Shown here: positions 18,149 through 27,271 of the stretch, piece by piece
Position numbering within the stretch: the stretch's first letter is position 1
How the letters are laid out: every line of letters begins with the position of its first letter
NCBI GenBank assembly: GCA_030673965.1
Contig: JAUTCN010000002.1
Location: 434,001 to 498,000, forward strand
Direction of reading: 5' to 3'
DNA length: 64,000 bases
Origin: Fusobacterium sp. JB019
GTDB lineage: Bacteria; Fusobacteriota; Fusobacteriia; Fusobacteriales; Fusobacteriaceae
Program-made: the position numbers and the translations under genes
Notes under the pieces: generated by a model
What the model was told of the DNA's origin: nothing
The model's database searches: none
What the model saw: the letters and a program-made list of their open reading frames with translations, nothing else

Positions 18149-19126
18149 ATGACTAATTATAATATTAAAAATCTAGTATTTGAAGGTGGAGGAGTTAAAG
18201 GAATTGCTTACGGTGGAGCACTATCTGAATTAAACAAATTAAATATTTTATCTAATATTGAAAGAGTTGCTGGAACTTCAACTGGTGCTATTACAGCAGT
18301 ATTGTTAGCAGTTGGTTATAATCATACTGAAATATCAGATATTGTTGCAAATGTTAATTTTAATAATTTTGCAGATGATAGTTTCGGAGTATTACATGAT
18401 CTTAAAAGATTTATATCTGATTTTGGTTGGTATAAGGGAGACTTTTTTAAAGACTGGATTGGAAAATTAATTTTTAAAAAGAAGGGAAAAGAAAATCTTA
18501 CATTTAAAGAACTACACAATTCTAAAAACTCACTTGATTTATACTTAGTTGCAACTAATCTTTCAAAACAAACATCAAAAATATTTTCCTATGAACATAC
18601 TCCTGATATTGAAATAAGAGATGCAGCTAGAATGTCTATGAGTATTCCTCTTTATTTTAAATGTGTGAAATACGGAGAAAATGAAGATGTTATGGTTGAT
18701 GGAGGGGTTGCTTGGAACTATCCTTTAAATATTTTTGACAATGAAAAATATCTTTCTGATTTTAGAAATGGAGAAAAAGTTCAATATAATAAATCTAATG
18801 GTTATATATTTAATAATGAAACTTTAGGTTTTAGACTTGACTCAAAAGAAGAAATTGATTTTAATGAATCTAATTGGGAAACTGCACCTAAAAATATAGA
18901 TAGTATTTCAAGTTATGCAATTTCTTTAGTAGAATTTATAAATTCCATGGCTAATAAAAAACATTTACATAAAAATGATTGGAATAGAACCATCTTTATA
19001 GATACACTTGATGTTCATACAACTGATTTTAATATTTCAAAAGATAAAATCAATAATTTAATTGATAGCGGTAAAACTGGAGTTGAAAAATATTTTAATT
19101 GGAGAAACAATAAACAAACTGCTTAA
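18149..19126 (+). CDS. Patatin-like phospholipase
   Basis: A 325-aa patatin-family lipid acyl hydrolase. The oxyanion loop FEGGGVKGIAYGG is at residues 10-22, the nucleophile elbow GTSTG follows, and the catalytic Asp lies in MVDGGVAWNYPL. There is no signal peptide or membrane segment, so it acts from the cytosol on membranes. Ribosome site AAGGAGGAG precedes ATG, with a strong terminator at 19,145. Patatins serve as membrane-degrading effectors in several antiphage systems (CBASS CapV for example). No nucleotide cyclase is visible beside it, so a defence role rests on position only; a general lipase or toxin is possible. Confidence 0.88.
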   Translation: MTNYNIKNLVFEGGGVKGIAYGGALSELNKLNILSNIERVAGTSTGAITAVLLAVGYNHTEISDIVANVNFNNFADDSFGVLHDLKRFISDFGWYKGDFFKDWIGKLIFKKKGKENLTFKELHNSKNSLDLYLVATNLSKQTSKIFSYEHTPDIEIRDAARMSMSIPLYFKCVKYGENEDVMVDGGVAWNYPLNIFDNEKYLSDFRNGEKVQYNKSNGYIFNNETLGFRLDSKEEIDFNESNWETAPKNIDSISSYAISLVEFINSMANKKHLHKNDWNRTIFIDTLDVHTTDFNISKDKINNLIDSGKTGVEKYFNWRNNKQTA

Positions 19127-19144
19127 GAATAATAATATAATATT

Positions 19145-19180
19145 AAGTGTTAGTATTAAAAAATACTAACACTTTTATTT
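19145..19180 (+). terminator. Terminator after the patatin gene
   Basis: Perfect 13-bp stem (AAGTGTTAGTATT / AATACTAACACTT) with a 4-nt loop and T-rich tail. Confidence 0.85.
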
Positions 19181-19199
19181 TAAAATCTATCCTTCCCAC

Positions 19200-19227
19200 T
19201 TGAATTCTATGATATATGTTATATACT
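19200..19227 (+). promoter_or_regulatory. Putative promoter of the YeeE/YedE operon
   Basis: TTGAAT (19,200-19,205), 16-nt spacer, TATACT (19,222-19,227). It leaves a leader of about 95 nt before the first gene. Confidence 0.5.
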
Positions 19228-19325
19228 TAAGGTAAAGAGTAATGCCAAATATTTTTTTGACATACATCAAACAATGAAATTTCAACAGTGTAATTTAATG
19301 ATAAGTGAAACAAGGAGGTTTTATA

Positions 19326-19571
19326 ATGGGATTAGTAAATGTAATTAAATCTTTTTTAGGTTGGTCTTGTGTTATTAATATTCTTTTTCTTTTACTTTCA
19401 ACGCTTATGGTAACGGTATTTCAAAAACCTATTTCAAAAATTCATTCAAAATTATTTGATTTAGATGAGAAAGCTTTACATTTAGAATATTTTAAATTTT
19501 TAGCTTTTTATAAAATGATCGTAATAATTTTTAATATTGTTCCTTACTTAGTACTTTTAATAATGTCTTAA
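19326..19571 (+). CDS. Small two-TM membrane protein of the YeeE/YedE operon
   Basis: An 81-aa protein with two hydrophobic segments (roughly residues 10-32 and 58-80) and a charged middle. ATG at 19,326 is preferred over an in-frame upstream start because AAGGAGG lies 7 nt before it. It resembles the DUF6868-type small membrane proteins seen beside YeeE/YedE genes. Function unknown; an accessory subunit of the transporter encoded downstream is plausible. Confidence 0.7.
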   Translation: MGLVNVIKSFLGWSCVINILFLLLSTLMVTVFQKPISKIHSKLFDLDEKALHLEYFKFLAFYKMIVIIFNIVPYLVLLIMS

Positions 19572-19609
19572 CAATATAAATTTTTAATTATTTAATATGA
19601 GGAGGTAAT

Positions 19610-20203
19610 ATGAAAACTTTTATAAAAGAACGTCAATGGAGTTGGTTTAAAGGTGGAATAATTTTAGGTCTTATCTTTGTTATTGCTGTAGCTTTAGTAA
19701 AACCAATTGGTGTTTCTACACAATTTGTAATATTTGATGGTGTAACTTGGAACTCGTTTCATGAATTAGTTGTTAAAGATGCAGGAGCTAAAAGTGGCTT
19801 TGCTAGCTTTAATGCATATATAAATAAAAGCGGAGGAAAATATGCTAAAAGTATTGCTAACCCGTTAAATTATAGTTATATATTTGTATTTGCAATGATA
19901 CTTGGTGGTTTTGTTGCTAGTAGATTAAAAAGTAAAACACATAAAGAAGAAGATAAATCCATTCCTAAAGTTTGGGAAGATAAATTTGGAAAATCACATG
20001 TAAAAAGATATTTAGCTTCATTTTTAGGAGGAATTTTTGTATTATTTGGTGCTAGACTTGCTGGAGGATGCACAAGTGGACACATGATGAGCGGAATGAT
20101 GCAAACATCCCTTAGTGGTTATTTATTTACTTTTGGAACTTTTATTGTAGCTATTCCTGTAGCTATAATTTTATACAAAGGAGGTAAAAAAGAATGGCTA
20201 TAA
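19610..20203 (+). CDS. YeeE/YedE-family transporter, first half
   Basis: A 197-aa inner-membrane protein with four to five hydrophobic segments and the family's conserved Cys motif AGGCTSGHMMSG near residue 155. YeeE/YedE (TsuA-type) proteins carry thiosulfate or other sulfur species through a path lined by conserved cysteines. The two halves found in one chain in TsuA are encoded here as two adjacent genes. It overlaps the second half by 10 nt. Whether thiosulfate is the substrate cannot be decided from sequence. Confidence 0.82.
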   Translation: MKTFIKERQWSWFKGGIILGLIFVIAVALVKPIGVSTQFVIFDGVTWNSFHELVVKDAGAKSGFASFNAYINKSGGKYAKSIANPLNYSYIFVFAMILGGFVASRLKSKTHKEEDKSIPKVWEDKFGKSHVKRYLASFLGGIFVLFGARLAGGCTSGHMMSGMMQTSLSGYLFTFGTFIVAIPVAIILYKGGKKEWL

Positions 20204-20742
20204 TACTTGCGATTGTAATAGGATTTTCATTTGGATTTATTCTTCAAAAAGTTGGAGCTTCAAATCCACAAAAAATTATAAATATGCTTAGACTAAAAGA
20301 TTTTCATTTAATGAAAGTAATTCTTCTTGCTATTGGAGTTAGTAATATATTATTATTTTTCCTTATGTTATTTGAAATTGTAGATCCATCACATATAAGT
20401 GTAAAATCATCTTATGTTGGAGTTATAATAGGAGGAGGTATCATGGGACTTGGCTGGGCTATTTCTGGTTTTTGTCCAGGAACAGGTTTAGTTGCCCTTG
20501 GAGAAGGTAGAAAAGATGCTATTTTCTTTGTCTTAGGAGGATTAGTTGGAGCATTAGCTATGATTCTTTCCTATGAAAAGATTAAAGATACATTCTTATT
20601 TTCTGATTTAGGAGGAAAAATGACTTTAGCTGTTACTAATGCTAAGGGAGTAGTTCCTTTCTTTTCTAGTATTCCTGGTATATTTGTTGCAGGAGTTATA
20701 GGTTTAATCTTTATAGTTGTTGCCTTTATACTACCTGAATAA
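20194..20742 (+). CDS. YeeE/YedE-family transporter, second half
   Basis: A 182-aa membrane protein complementing the previous gene. Conserved Cys motif SGFCPGTGLVALGEG sits near residue 92, with about five hydrophobic segments. The 10-nt overlap with the first half supports assembly of the two products into one transporter. Confidence 0.82.
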   Translation: MAIILAIVIGFSFGFILQKVGASNPQKIINMLRLKDFHLMKVILLAIGVSNILLFFLMLFEIVDPSHISVKSSYVGVIIGGGIMGLGWAISGFCPGTGLVALGEGRKDAIFFVLGGLVGALAMILSYEKIKDTFLFSDLGGKMTLAVTNAKGVVPFFSSIPGIFVAGVIGLIFIVVAFILPE

Positions 20743-20774
20743 AATATTAATTTTATTTAAAAGGAGAGAATTTT

Positions 20775-21179
20775 ATGAAAAAAATTTTAATATTTTTATT
20801 AACTCTAACTTGTTTTACATTAAGTTATCCTCAGACAAAAGCATTAAATCATCCTTTAAGCTTAGCTCCTACTCAAACTAAATTTATTCATCCTTTAGAT
20901 TTTAATGGAAGTAAAGGAGAAAAAGATAAAGTTATCAGCTATATAGAAGAATTAGTTGAAAATCAAATGGCTCTTATTGGTATGGAATCAAATATTGTAA
21001 GCAGAGAAATGGAAGAAGCTGAACTTGTTGCTTTTAAAAAATTAACAAAGGCTAAAGATAGAAAACTTTTAAATAATCTAATATCTCAACTTCGCTATAC
21101 AGGAAATATAAGTTATGTAGTATTAGAACAAATGTATGACTATGAAATTTCTGCTAGTGATAAAAAATTAGAATGGTAA
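20775..21179 (+). CDS. Exported protein of unknown function
   Basis: A 134-aa protein with a clear signal peptide (MKKILIFLLTLTCF..., cleavage likely after QTKA near residue 23). The rest is soluble, charged and mostly helical, without cysteines in the mature part. It is last in the YeeE/YedE operon with its own GGAG ribosome site, and is followed by a terminator. A periplasmic partner of the transporter is possible; no family was recognised. Confidence 0.65.
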   Translation: MKKILIFLLTLTCFTLSYPQTKALNHPLSLAPTQTKFIHPLDFNGSKGEKDKVISYIEELVENQMALIGMESNIVSREMEEAELVAFKKLTKAKDRKLLNNLISQLRYTGNISYVVLEQMYDYEISASDKKLEW

Positions 21180-21183
21180 AATT

Positions 21184-21219
21184 TAAAGAGCATATCAGAA
21201 ATGATACGCTCTTTTTTTT
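21184..21219 (+). terminator. Terminator of the YeeE/YedE operon
   Basis: 13-bp stem with one G-U pair (AAAGAGCATATCA / TGATACGCTCTTT) followed by eight T. Confidence 0.85.
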
Positions 21220-21412
21220 AACTGAACAATATATTAAGCCACAATACGTGAGTCCATGTTAACTTACCTTCTTGTGCTAATTTAAATATAAAATAACTTA
21301 TTGGAATAAATATTATTATAGAAAGTAAATATAGAAATTCTACCAAAGTAAATCTTCTCCAAAAAGCTAATTTATTATATAACCTTTTCTTAATTCTTTT
21401 GAAAACTTTAAT
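21218..21412 (-). CDS. Possible small membrane protein with non-standard start
   Basis: The minus-strand frame encodes about 64 residues: a basic N-terminus (IKVFKRIKKRLYNK), a strongly hydrophobic segment (FLYLLSIIIFIPISYFIF) and a short tail ending NILFS. A good GGGGG ribosome site lies 6 nt before ATT at 21,412, and an in-frame TGA lies just upstream, so no ATG/GTG start is available; the next TTG would remove the basic part. Either ATT is used as start or this is a decayed gene. It sits downstream of the thioesterase terminator. Confidence 0.35.
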   Translation of the reverse strand: MKVFKRIKKRLYNKLAFWRRFTLVEFLYLLSIIIFIPISYFIFKLAQEGKLTWTHVLWLNILFS

Positions 21413-21458
21413 CTTGTTCCCCCTTCAAAACTTTAATTTCAAAAATAAATACCAATCA

Positions 21459-21487
21459 AAAAGTGGTAGATATTTTCTACCACTTTT
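21459..21487 (-). terminator. Terminator of the thioesterase gene
   Basis: Perfect 12-bp stem (AAAAGTGGTAGA / TCTACCACTTTT) with a 5-nt loop and a T-run on the minus strand. Confidence 0.85.
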
Positions 21488-21514
21488 AATATTCTAGTTT
21501 TTGTATATTTTAAA

Positions 21515-21910
21515 TTATTTAGGTATTTGCATTGGGTTTCCGTTTTCGTCAACCGCTACATATACTAAAGTTGCCTCAGTTACTTTTACATGATCTTTCT
21601 CATATTTATTTCTTTGAGCAACTACCACTACTTTTACAGTAATAGATGTATTACCTACTTTTTCTATTTTTCCATAGCATGTTATTAAATCTCCTACATA
21701 TACAGGTTCTTTAAATATAAAATCAGTTACTTTTACAGTTACAATTCTACTTTGAGTTCTTTGTGCTGCTACCACGGCACCTGCTTGGTCGACCTGTGAC
21801 ATAATCCATCCTCCAAAAATATCTCCTGAGGGGTTAGTGTCTGCTGGCATTGCTATTAAACGTAAAGCTGGCTCCATTTCGTGTTGAAATCCTGTGTACT
21901 CTTTACTCAT
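21515..21910 (-). CDS. Acyl-CoA thioesterase, hotdog fold (YciA-like)
   Basis: A 131-aa single-hotdog thioesterase hydrolysing acyl-CoA to free acid and CoA. The YciA signature is clear: LRLIAMPADTNPSGDIFGGWIMSQVDQAG with catalytic Asp and Gly-Gly, followed by FKEPVYVGDLI. The length is usual for the group. ATG has a GGAGGAG ribosome site. It is monocistronic between its own terminator and the MFS gene. Confidence 0.9.
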   Translation of the reverse strand: MSKEYTGFQHEMEPALRLIAMPADTNPSGDIFGGWIMSQVDQAGAVVAAQRTQSRIVTVKVTDFIFKEPVYVGDLITCYGKIEKVGNTSITVKVVVVAQRNKYEKDHVKVTEATLVYVAVDENGNPMQIPK

Positions 21911-22019
21911 ATTATCTCCTCCTATATAATTTTTAAAATTTATTATTTTTAAAGAATGTTACTGATGTTATCTATATACATTATAGCCTTATTCTAGGTA
22001 TATTGTCAATTTAAACTTT

Positions 22020-23234
22020 TTACTTTTCTAACTTTACTTTATAAGCTATAAAGATATTTCCAAAGGAAATAAGAGCTGCAAAATAAAATATATATTGAGG
22101 CCCAAAAACATTCCAAACTAGTCCACTTAAAATAGCGCAACTAATAGAAATAAAATGATCCATACTCATTCCAAGAGAAAGTGTTGGAACAATTTCATCT
22201 GGACTAACTGCTATATTTTTTAAATATACAGTTCTAATAAAACTCATCTGTGTTGATAATTTATCAAGAATAACCATAAAGTAACCTAGTAATACTGGCC
22301 ACCCTATTGTTGATAATTTCCCTGTAACATAACCAGTTGTAAGCAATCCAAATAAGAAATAAACTCCTACAAATGAAATCCCGTCAGCATATAATAATTT
22401 TTTCACGCCAAATTTATCTAATAATTTTCCTAACATTGGAATAAAGAAAATTCCAATAAATGCTCCTGCAATTGAAAGTAATGCTAGAGTATCTGCTTTT
22501 TTACCTAATATAGAAATTAATACCCACGGTCCATAAACTAACATAATTTGTTTTTGAACACCGAACAAAATAACAAGTATATAATAAAATTTATATTCTT
22601 TTCTAAAAATAAATTTCGTCTTTTTATGATGCATTACTGGATGATTCAATGTTTTATCTAATACAATTAATAATCCCAAAACTACTAATAAAAATAAACC
22701 TGCTAATATAAATGGCCATTTAATTATTGTTACAAAACTAAAAATATTTAATTTAAAACAAACAAATACAAGCATTGAAGATAACATCAAGAAAGCGACA
22801 GATGTTCCTTTAAATTGTCCCATACGCATACCTAATTTATCTGGATCCACAAGAGACATTCCAATACCGTCAACAAGAGGCATAAATAAATGAGAACCTA
22901 AAGAATTTATAAATAAGAAAATAAGCATTATTGAAAAGGATGGAGTAAATAATCCTAAATAAATAATTCCAACAATACTAAGTATTTGAGCACACATAGA
23001 CACCCTTATATCATTTAATGATACTAAAAGTGAAATAATAATTACAGCAAGTACACCTGGGGTTTCCCTTGGAAATTCAATAATTCCCCTTTGAAATGCA
23101 GTTATATTATATGCATCTTTAAAATAATTTGAAAATATCTCCATACTCATACCCTTAGCTAAAGCTGTAAAGGCTAAAATATAGAAATATATTTTTACTT
23201 CTTTTTTCATTTTCTTAAATTCTATCCATTTCAT
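22020..23234 (-). CDS. Major facilitator superfamily transporter
   Basis: A 404-aa membrane carrier with about 12 hydrophobic helices and a central loop rich in basic residues near 200 (HPVMHHKKTKFIFRK). The cytosolic loop GKLLDKFGVKKLLYADG after the seventh helix resembles the MFS A-motif. Substrate not recognisable. Separated from the ABC operon upstream by a terminator at 23,353. Confidence 0.82.
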   Translation of the reverse strand: MKWIEFKKMKKEVKIYFYILAFTALAKGMSMEIFSNYFKDAYNITAFQRGIIEFPRETPGVLAVIIISLLVSLNDIRVSMCAQILSIVGIIYLGLFTPSFSIMLIFLFINSLGSHLFMPLVDGIGMSLVDPDKLGMRMGQFKGTSVAFLMLSSMLVFVCFKLNIFSFVTIIKWPFILAGLFLLVVLGLLIVLDKTLNHPVMHHKKTKFIFRKEYKFYYILVILFGVQKQIMLVYGPWVLISILGKKADTLALLSIAGAFIGIFFIPMLGKLLDKFGVKKLLYADGISFVGVYFLFGLLTTGYVTGKLSTIGWPVLLGYFMVILDKLSTQMSFIRTVYLKNIAVSPDEIVPTLSLGMSMDHFISISCAILSGLVWNVFGPQYIFYFAALISFGNIFIAYKVKLEK

Positions 23235-23352
23235 AATCCCTCTTTTCTGTATTATAATGTTGATTTGGTGATATAATACAATTTTTATAAAATAAAGTAA
23301 GTATACCTTATATTAAGACAAATTACAATAAAAAAATTTGATGAAATAAAAA

Positions 23353-23376
23353 AAGTGATAGAAATTTCTACCACTT
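23353..23376 (-). terminator. Terminator overlapping the permease stop codon
   Basis: 12-bp stem (AAGTGATAGAAA / TTTCTACCACTT, one G-T mismatch) with a T-run on the minus strand. The permease stop at 23,368-23,370 lies inside the stem. Confidence 0.75.
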
Positions 23377-25038
23377 ATATTTATTCTTTAAAACACTAGA
23401 TATGAAACTTAAGATAAGTATGAATACTATTGTCAAAACACCGTAAGCCATAGCTAGTCCTATTTCATATTCAAAAACTGCATTTACCATGGCAATTGAA
23501 ATTGGCTTATTTGCTACAGTATATAAATATGCAGAACTTGTATATTCTCCAACACATCTTATAAATCCAAGAACTACTCCTGAAACTATACCTGGCATAA
23601 TAATAGGAAGTGTTATCTTTCTAAAAGTATAAATCCAAGAAGCACCTAAACTTTTAGAAGCATCTTCATAAGCATCATTTAAATTATACATAGAAATATT
23701 TGTACTCCTAAAAATAAGAGGTAATATTCCTATGAAATAAGATAGGGGAAGCAAGATATATGTTCCCACAAGAATTTTATTCAAAGAAAAAATACTTGTC
23801 TTATTAAATGTATTAATTAAGTTTATTGCTATAGCACTTGCTGGAAGAGCCCATGGAAGCATAACTAAACTTTCTATTAAAAACTTAAATTTACTTTTAG
23901 TTTTAACAATTAGATATGAACATGGAACTGCTACAACAACTCCTAATAATCCTGCCATAACAGACATATTTATACTATTTATAAATGGCTTTAATGTATT
24001 TGATCTTGTAAAGATTTTTATATAATTACTCAAAGAAAAATCCTTTGGGAAAATTTCAACTAACCATGTTCCAGATGTAACAAAGGACAAGATAAAAATA
24101 GTTATCACTGGAAGAATAATGAAGAAAATTAAAAGAAATGTACATGTAATAAAAAGTTTTCTAACTATAGAATTTTCTATTATAATTTCTTTTATCTCAA
24201 CACTTTTTACCTGTGCAGGAAAACTACTTTTTTTCTCATAATATCTACATACAAAAAGAAATACAAATGCTATTAGTGTCAGTAGAATAACTTCCACAGA
24301 GGCAATATCCATATGATTGTTTGATTTTGCAAATAATATCTGAGTTGTTAACACACGAAATTTTCCACCAATTAAGCTTGGAGCTGAAAAAGATCCTATC
24401 CCTCCTATAAATGTCATTATACTAGATCCAAGTAGAGCTGGTTTAATAACTGGGAAAATAATTGAAAAGAATATCTTAGAATTCTTAGCTCCTAAATTTT
24501 TAGCAGCTTCAATAGTGGAATAATCTATATGCTTAATAGCTACAGAAACATTTATAAAAAAATAAATATACTGAGTATAAGCATGTACAAATAATATCCC
24601 CCAAAATCCTGCAAATTTAAATGGAATCTTATCCAAATGAAAAATCATTTCAATAGATTTTGTTATAATTCCACTCTCACCATAAAGCTGTATAAATGCT
24701 ATTACTATTATTACACCAGGAACCATAACAGGGGTAAATAAAAGTTTACTAACTATATTCTTACACGGAAATTTGAAATATCCAATAAAAAAAGCTAGAG
24801 AAGTTCCTATAAGTCCGCAAACAATAACCGTAGAAAATCCAAGTAAAATAGTATTTATAATAAAAGCTCTATTTGTTTTTAACAATAAAAAGTTTTTATA
24901 ATGAGAAAGGCTAAAACTATCTCCTTCTAAAAAACTTAAGTTTAATGTCTTTAAAGTTGGAATTAAAATATATCCAACTAAAAAAACTAATAATATAATC
25001 GCAATTAAATTTTCATATCTTTTATTTGATTTATTCAT
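23368..25038 (-). CDS. ABC transporter permease, fused two-domain (iron/phosphonate type)
   Basis: A 556-aa protein with about 12 membrane segments and two binding-protein-dependent permease domains. Each has the EAA-type loop: IEAAKNLGAKNSKIFFSIIFP near 180 and YEDASKSLGASWIYTFRKITLP near 445. Fused permeases of this kind occur in FbpB/ThiP/AfuB and 2-aminoethylphosphonate importers. It starts 8 nt after the ATPase gene. Together with the binding lipoprotein it imports a small anion, iron chelate or phosphorus compound; the substrate is not settled. Confidence 0.9.
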   Translation of the reverse strand: MNKSNKRYENLIAIILLVFLVGYILIPTLKTLNLSFLEGDSFSLSHYKNFLLLKTNRAFIINTILLGFSTVIVCGLIGTSLAFFIGYFKFPCKNIVSKLLFTPVMVPGVIIVIAFIQLYGESGIITKSIEMIFHLDKIPFKFAGFWGILFVHAYTQYIYFFINVSVAIKHIDYSTIEAAKNLGAKNSKIFFSIIFPVIKPALLGSSIMTFIGGIGSFSAPSLIGGKFRVLTTQILFAKSNNHMDIASVEVILLTLIAFVFLFVCRYYEKKSSFPAQVKSVEIKEIIIENSIVRKLFITCTFLLIFFIILPVITIFILSFVTSGTWLVEIFPKDFSLSNYIKIFTRSNTLKPFINSINMSVMAGLLGVVVAVPCSYLIVKTKSKFKFLIESLVMLPWALPASAIAINLINTFNKTSIFSLNKILVGTYILLPLSYFIGILPLIFRSTNISMYNLNDAYEDASKSLGASWIYTFRKITLPIIMPGIVSGVVLGFIRCVGEYTSSAYLYTVANKPISIAMVNAVFEYEIGLAMAYGVLTIVFILILSFISSVLKNKYKW

Positions 25039-25046
25039 TTAATCAC

Positions 25047-26102
25047 CTAATCCCTAAGAAGCTTTATTGCATTTTTAGGAATTTCAATATAAACTTCTTT
25101 GGAAACTAAAAATTCATTATAATTATCTAAACTATTAATCTTAGTTACTATTATCTTAATATCCTTTACATTAACAGTATATTTAATAATATTTCCATTA
25201 AATTGAATATTTTCAATAACTCCCTTAAATTCATTTTCACTCATAGCTTTCTTTGTTCTTATCTTTATATGCTCAGGACGAATGGATATAAATGATTCCA
25301 TTGAATATTTTTCTTTTAATTCTAAATTAAAATCATCCTTTAAGCATATATTTTTAAAATTACTATAAGTTTTATCTATCTTGAAAAGATTAGTTTCTCC
25401 TACAAAATTAGCAACAAAAGAATTTACAGGACTTAAATAAATCTCATTTGGAGTCCCAACTTGAACACATTCACCATTATTAAATATAGCAATTTTATGT
25501 GATATTGTAAGAGCTTCCTCTTGATCATGAGTTACAAAAATAGTTGTTATTCCTAATTTTTCTTGAAGAGCTCTAATATCATGTCTCATTTTTATTCTAA
25601 GTTCAGCATCTAAATTGCATAAAGGTTCATCTAGCAATAATATTTTTGGTTCAGTCACAAGAGATCTTGCAAGGGCAACTCTTTGCTGTTCCCCTCCAGA
25701 TAATTCTGATATTTTTCTGTCCCCATAATTATTTAGCTTAACTAAATCTAAATATTCATCTACCTTCCTACCTATATCTTTTTTAGAAATCTTTTGCACT
25801 TGCAAACCATATGCAATATTCTCATATACAGTCATATGAGGAAATAAGGCATAATTTTGAAATACCATTCCTACTCCTCTTTTTTCAGGAGAAACAGCTG
25901 TGATATCCTTATCCCCAAGTAAAATATTTCCACTATCTAATTTTAAAAAACCTGCAATTGCTCTAAGTATCGTTGTCTTCCCGCAACCTGATGGACCTAA
26001 AAAAGTAAATAAACTTCCCTCTTCAATATCAAGACTCACATTTTTAACAACTGTCTTTTCATCAAATTTCTTAGTTATATTTTTAATAATCACATTATTC
26101 AT
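25047..26102 (-). CDS. ABC transporter ATPase (PotA/FbpC type)
   Basis: A 351-aa ATPase: Walker A GPSGCGKTT, Q-loop VFQNYALFPHMT, signature LSGGEQQRVALARSL, Walker B ILLLDEPL and switch VTHDQEEAL. A C-terminal TOBE-like regulatory domain (about residues 270-350) is present. It energises the permease downstream. It is preceded by a terminator hairpin at 26,157 that separates it from the binding-protein gene. Confidence 0.92.
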   Translation of the reverse strand: MNNVIIKNITKKFDEKTVVKNVSLDIEEGSLFTFLGPSGCGKTTILRAIAGFLKLDSGNILLGDKDITAVSPEKRGVGMVFQNYALFPHMTVYENIAYGLQVQKISKKDIGRKVDEYLDLVKLNNYGDRKISELSGGEQQRVALARSLVTEPKILLLDEPLCNLDAELRIKMRHDIRALQEKLGITTIFVTHDQEEALTISHKIAIFNNGECVQVGTPNEIYLSPVNSFVANFVGETNLFKIDKTYSNFKNICLKDDFNLELKEKYSMESFISIRPEHIKIRTKKAMSENEFKGVIENIQFNGNIIKYTVNVKDIKIIVTKINSLDNYNEFLVSKEVYIEIPKNAIKLLRD

Positions 26103-26156
26103 ATAATACTTGTATGATAAACATTATCTAATATTATCACACATCCTCCTTTATAT

Positions 26157-26179
26157 AAAAAAAGGGCAATAGCCCTTTT
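26157..26179 (-). terminator. Intra-operon terminator after the binding-protein gene
   Basis: 8-bp stem AAAAGGGC / GCCCTTTT with a 4-nt loop and a T-run on the minus strand. It lies between binding protein and ATPase, so readthrough or a separate promoter must supply ATPase and permease. This favours excess binding protein. Confidence 0.75.
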
Positions 26180-26193
26180 AATTATTATTACTC

Positions 26194-27234
26194 TTAGTCG
26201 TTGTTACTTTTAATTTCTGAATCCCATTTTTGCATCCAGTCAGATTGATTTTCAGATAATACTTTCCAATCAACATCCATTGCTTTAAATTTAATTTCTT
26301 GCATCCATTTTGGAGAAGTTGCAATAGCTGCATCTAAAGTTGGCATACGATTAAATTCCACTGCAAGTTTAGATTGAATTTTTGCACTTCCAGCAAATTC
26401 TAAGAATTTAGCTGCTGCATCTTTATGCTTAGCATTTTTTATTACTGCAATAGCATCTGTAATTACAGGTGAACCACTTTCTGCATTTATTATTTCTAAA
26501 GGAAGACCTTTTTCTTTATTTACAATTATAGAACTTAAAACAGCAAAACTTAAAGAAGCTTCTTTTCTTCCAACAGCTTGGAATTGTAATGATCCACTTC
26601 CATAATATTGTTTTGTATTAGCATCTAAAGCTTTCATAAATTCCCAACCTTCAGATAATTTTCCTTCTTTTTCATATTGATATAATAGACTTGAATATGT
26701 TGCTTTAGCTGAAGATGATCTTGCATCTCTAAACACTAATTGATTTTTATATTCAGGCTTTATTAAATCGCTCCAGTCTTTTGGTGCTTCTCCCTTACTT
26801 AACATTTCACTATTGTAAAACATTACTACTGGAGTTTGAATTGTTCCGTACCATGTACCATTTGGATCTTTAAATAAAGGATTTAAATCCTCTGCCCAAG
26901 ATGGAGTTGTTTTTTCAAAAACATCTTTTTTTGATAAGTCAATGAATAATGATGAAGCTCCACCATACATGATATCTGCTTGAGGTGCATCTTTTTCAGC
27001 TAATACTCTATCAGCTAATGCTCCCTTTAAATTTATATAATCTACTTCTATTCCAGTTTCTTTTTCAAATTCAGAAGCTACAGCCTCTATTAAATTCTCT
27101 GGATGAGTAGAGTAGATAACTAATTTCTCATCTTGAACCTTTTGTTTTGCAACCTCTTTTGATTCTTTTGAACCACAAGCTGTTAAAGTAAAGATTAAAC
27201 TTGCAACTAATATTTTTCCTAGTATTTTTTTCAT
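26194..27234 (-). CDS. ABC transporter substrate-binding lipoprotein
   Basis: A 346-aa lipoprotein: basic N-terminus, hydrophobic core and lipobox LTAC (Cys near residue 20). The mature part has the fold of iron(III)/2-aminoethylphosphonate binding proteins (LVIYSTHPENLIEAVASEFE at the start, then DIMYGGASSLF and WYGTIQTPVVMFYN). ATG at 27,234 is preferred over an in-frame start 33 nt upstream because AAGGAG lies 8 nt before it. The gene follows the PHP gene by 37 nt. Confidence 0.9.
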   Translation of the reverse strand: MKKILGKILVASLIFTLTACGSKESKEVAKQKVQDEKLVIYSTHPENLIEAVASEFEKETGIEVDYINLKGALADRVLAEKDAPQADIMYGGASSLFIDLSKKDVFEKTTPSWAEDLNPLFKDPNGTWYGTIQTPVVMFYNSEMLSKGEAPKDWSDLIKPEYKNQLVFRDARSSSAKATYSSLLYQYEKEGKLSEGWEFMKALDANTKQYYGSGSLQFQAVGRKEASLSFAVLSSIIVNKEKGLPLEIINAESGSPVITDAIAVIKNAKHKDAAAKFLEFAGSAKIQSKLAVEFNRMPTLDAAIATSPKWMQEIKFKAMDVDWKVLSENQSDWMQKWDSEIKSNND

Positions 27235-27271
27235 TGATACACTCCTTATTATTTTAATTTTATACAATTTT

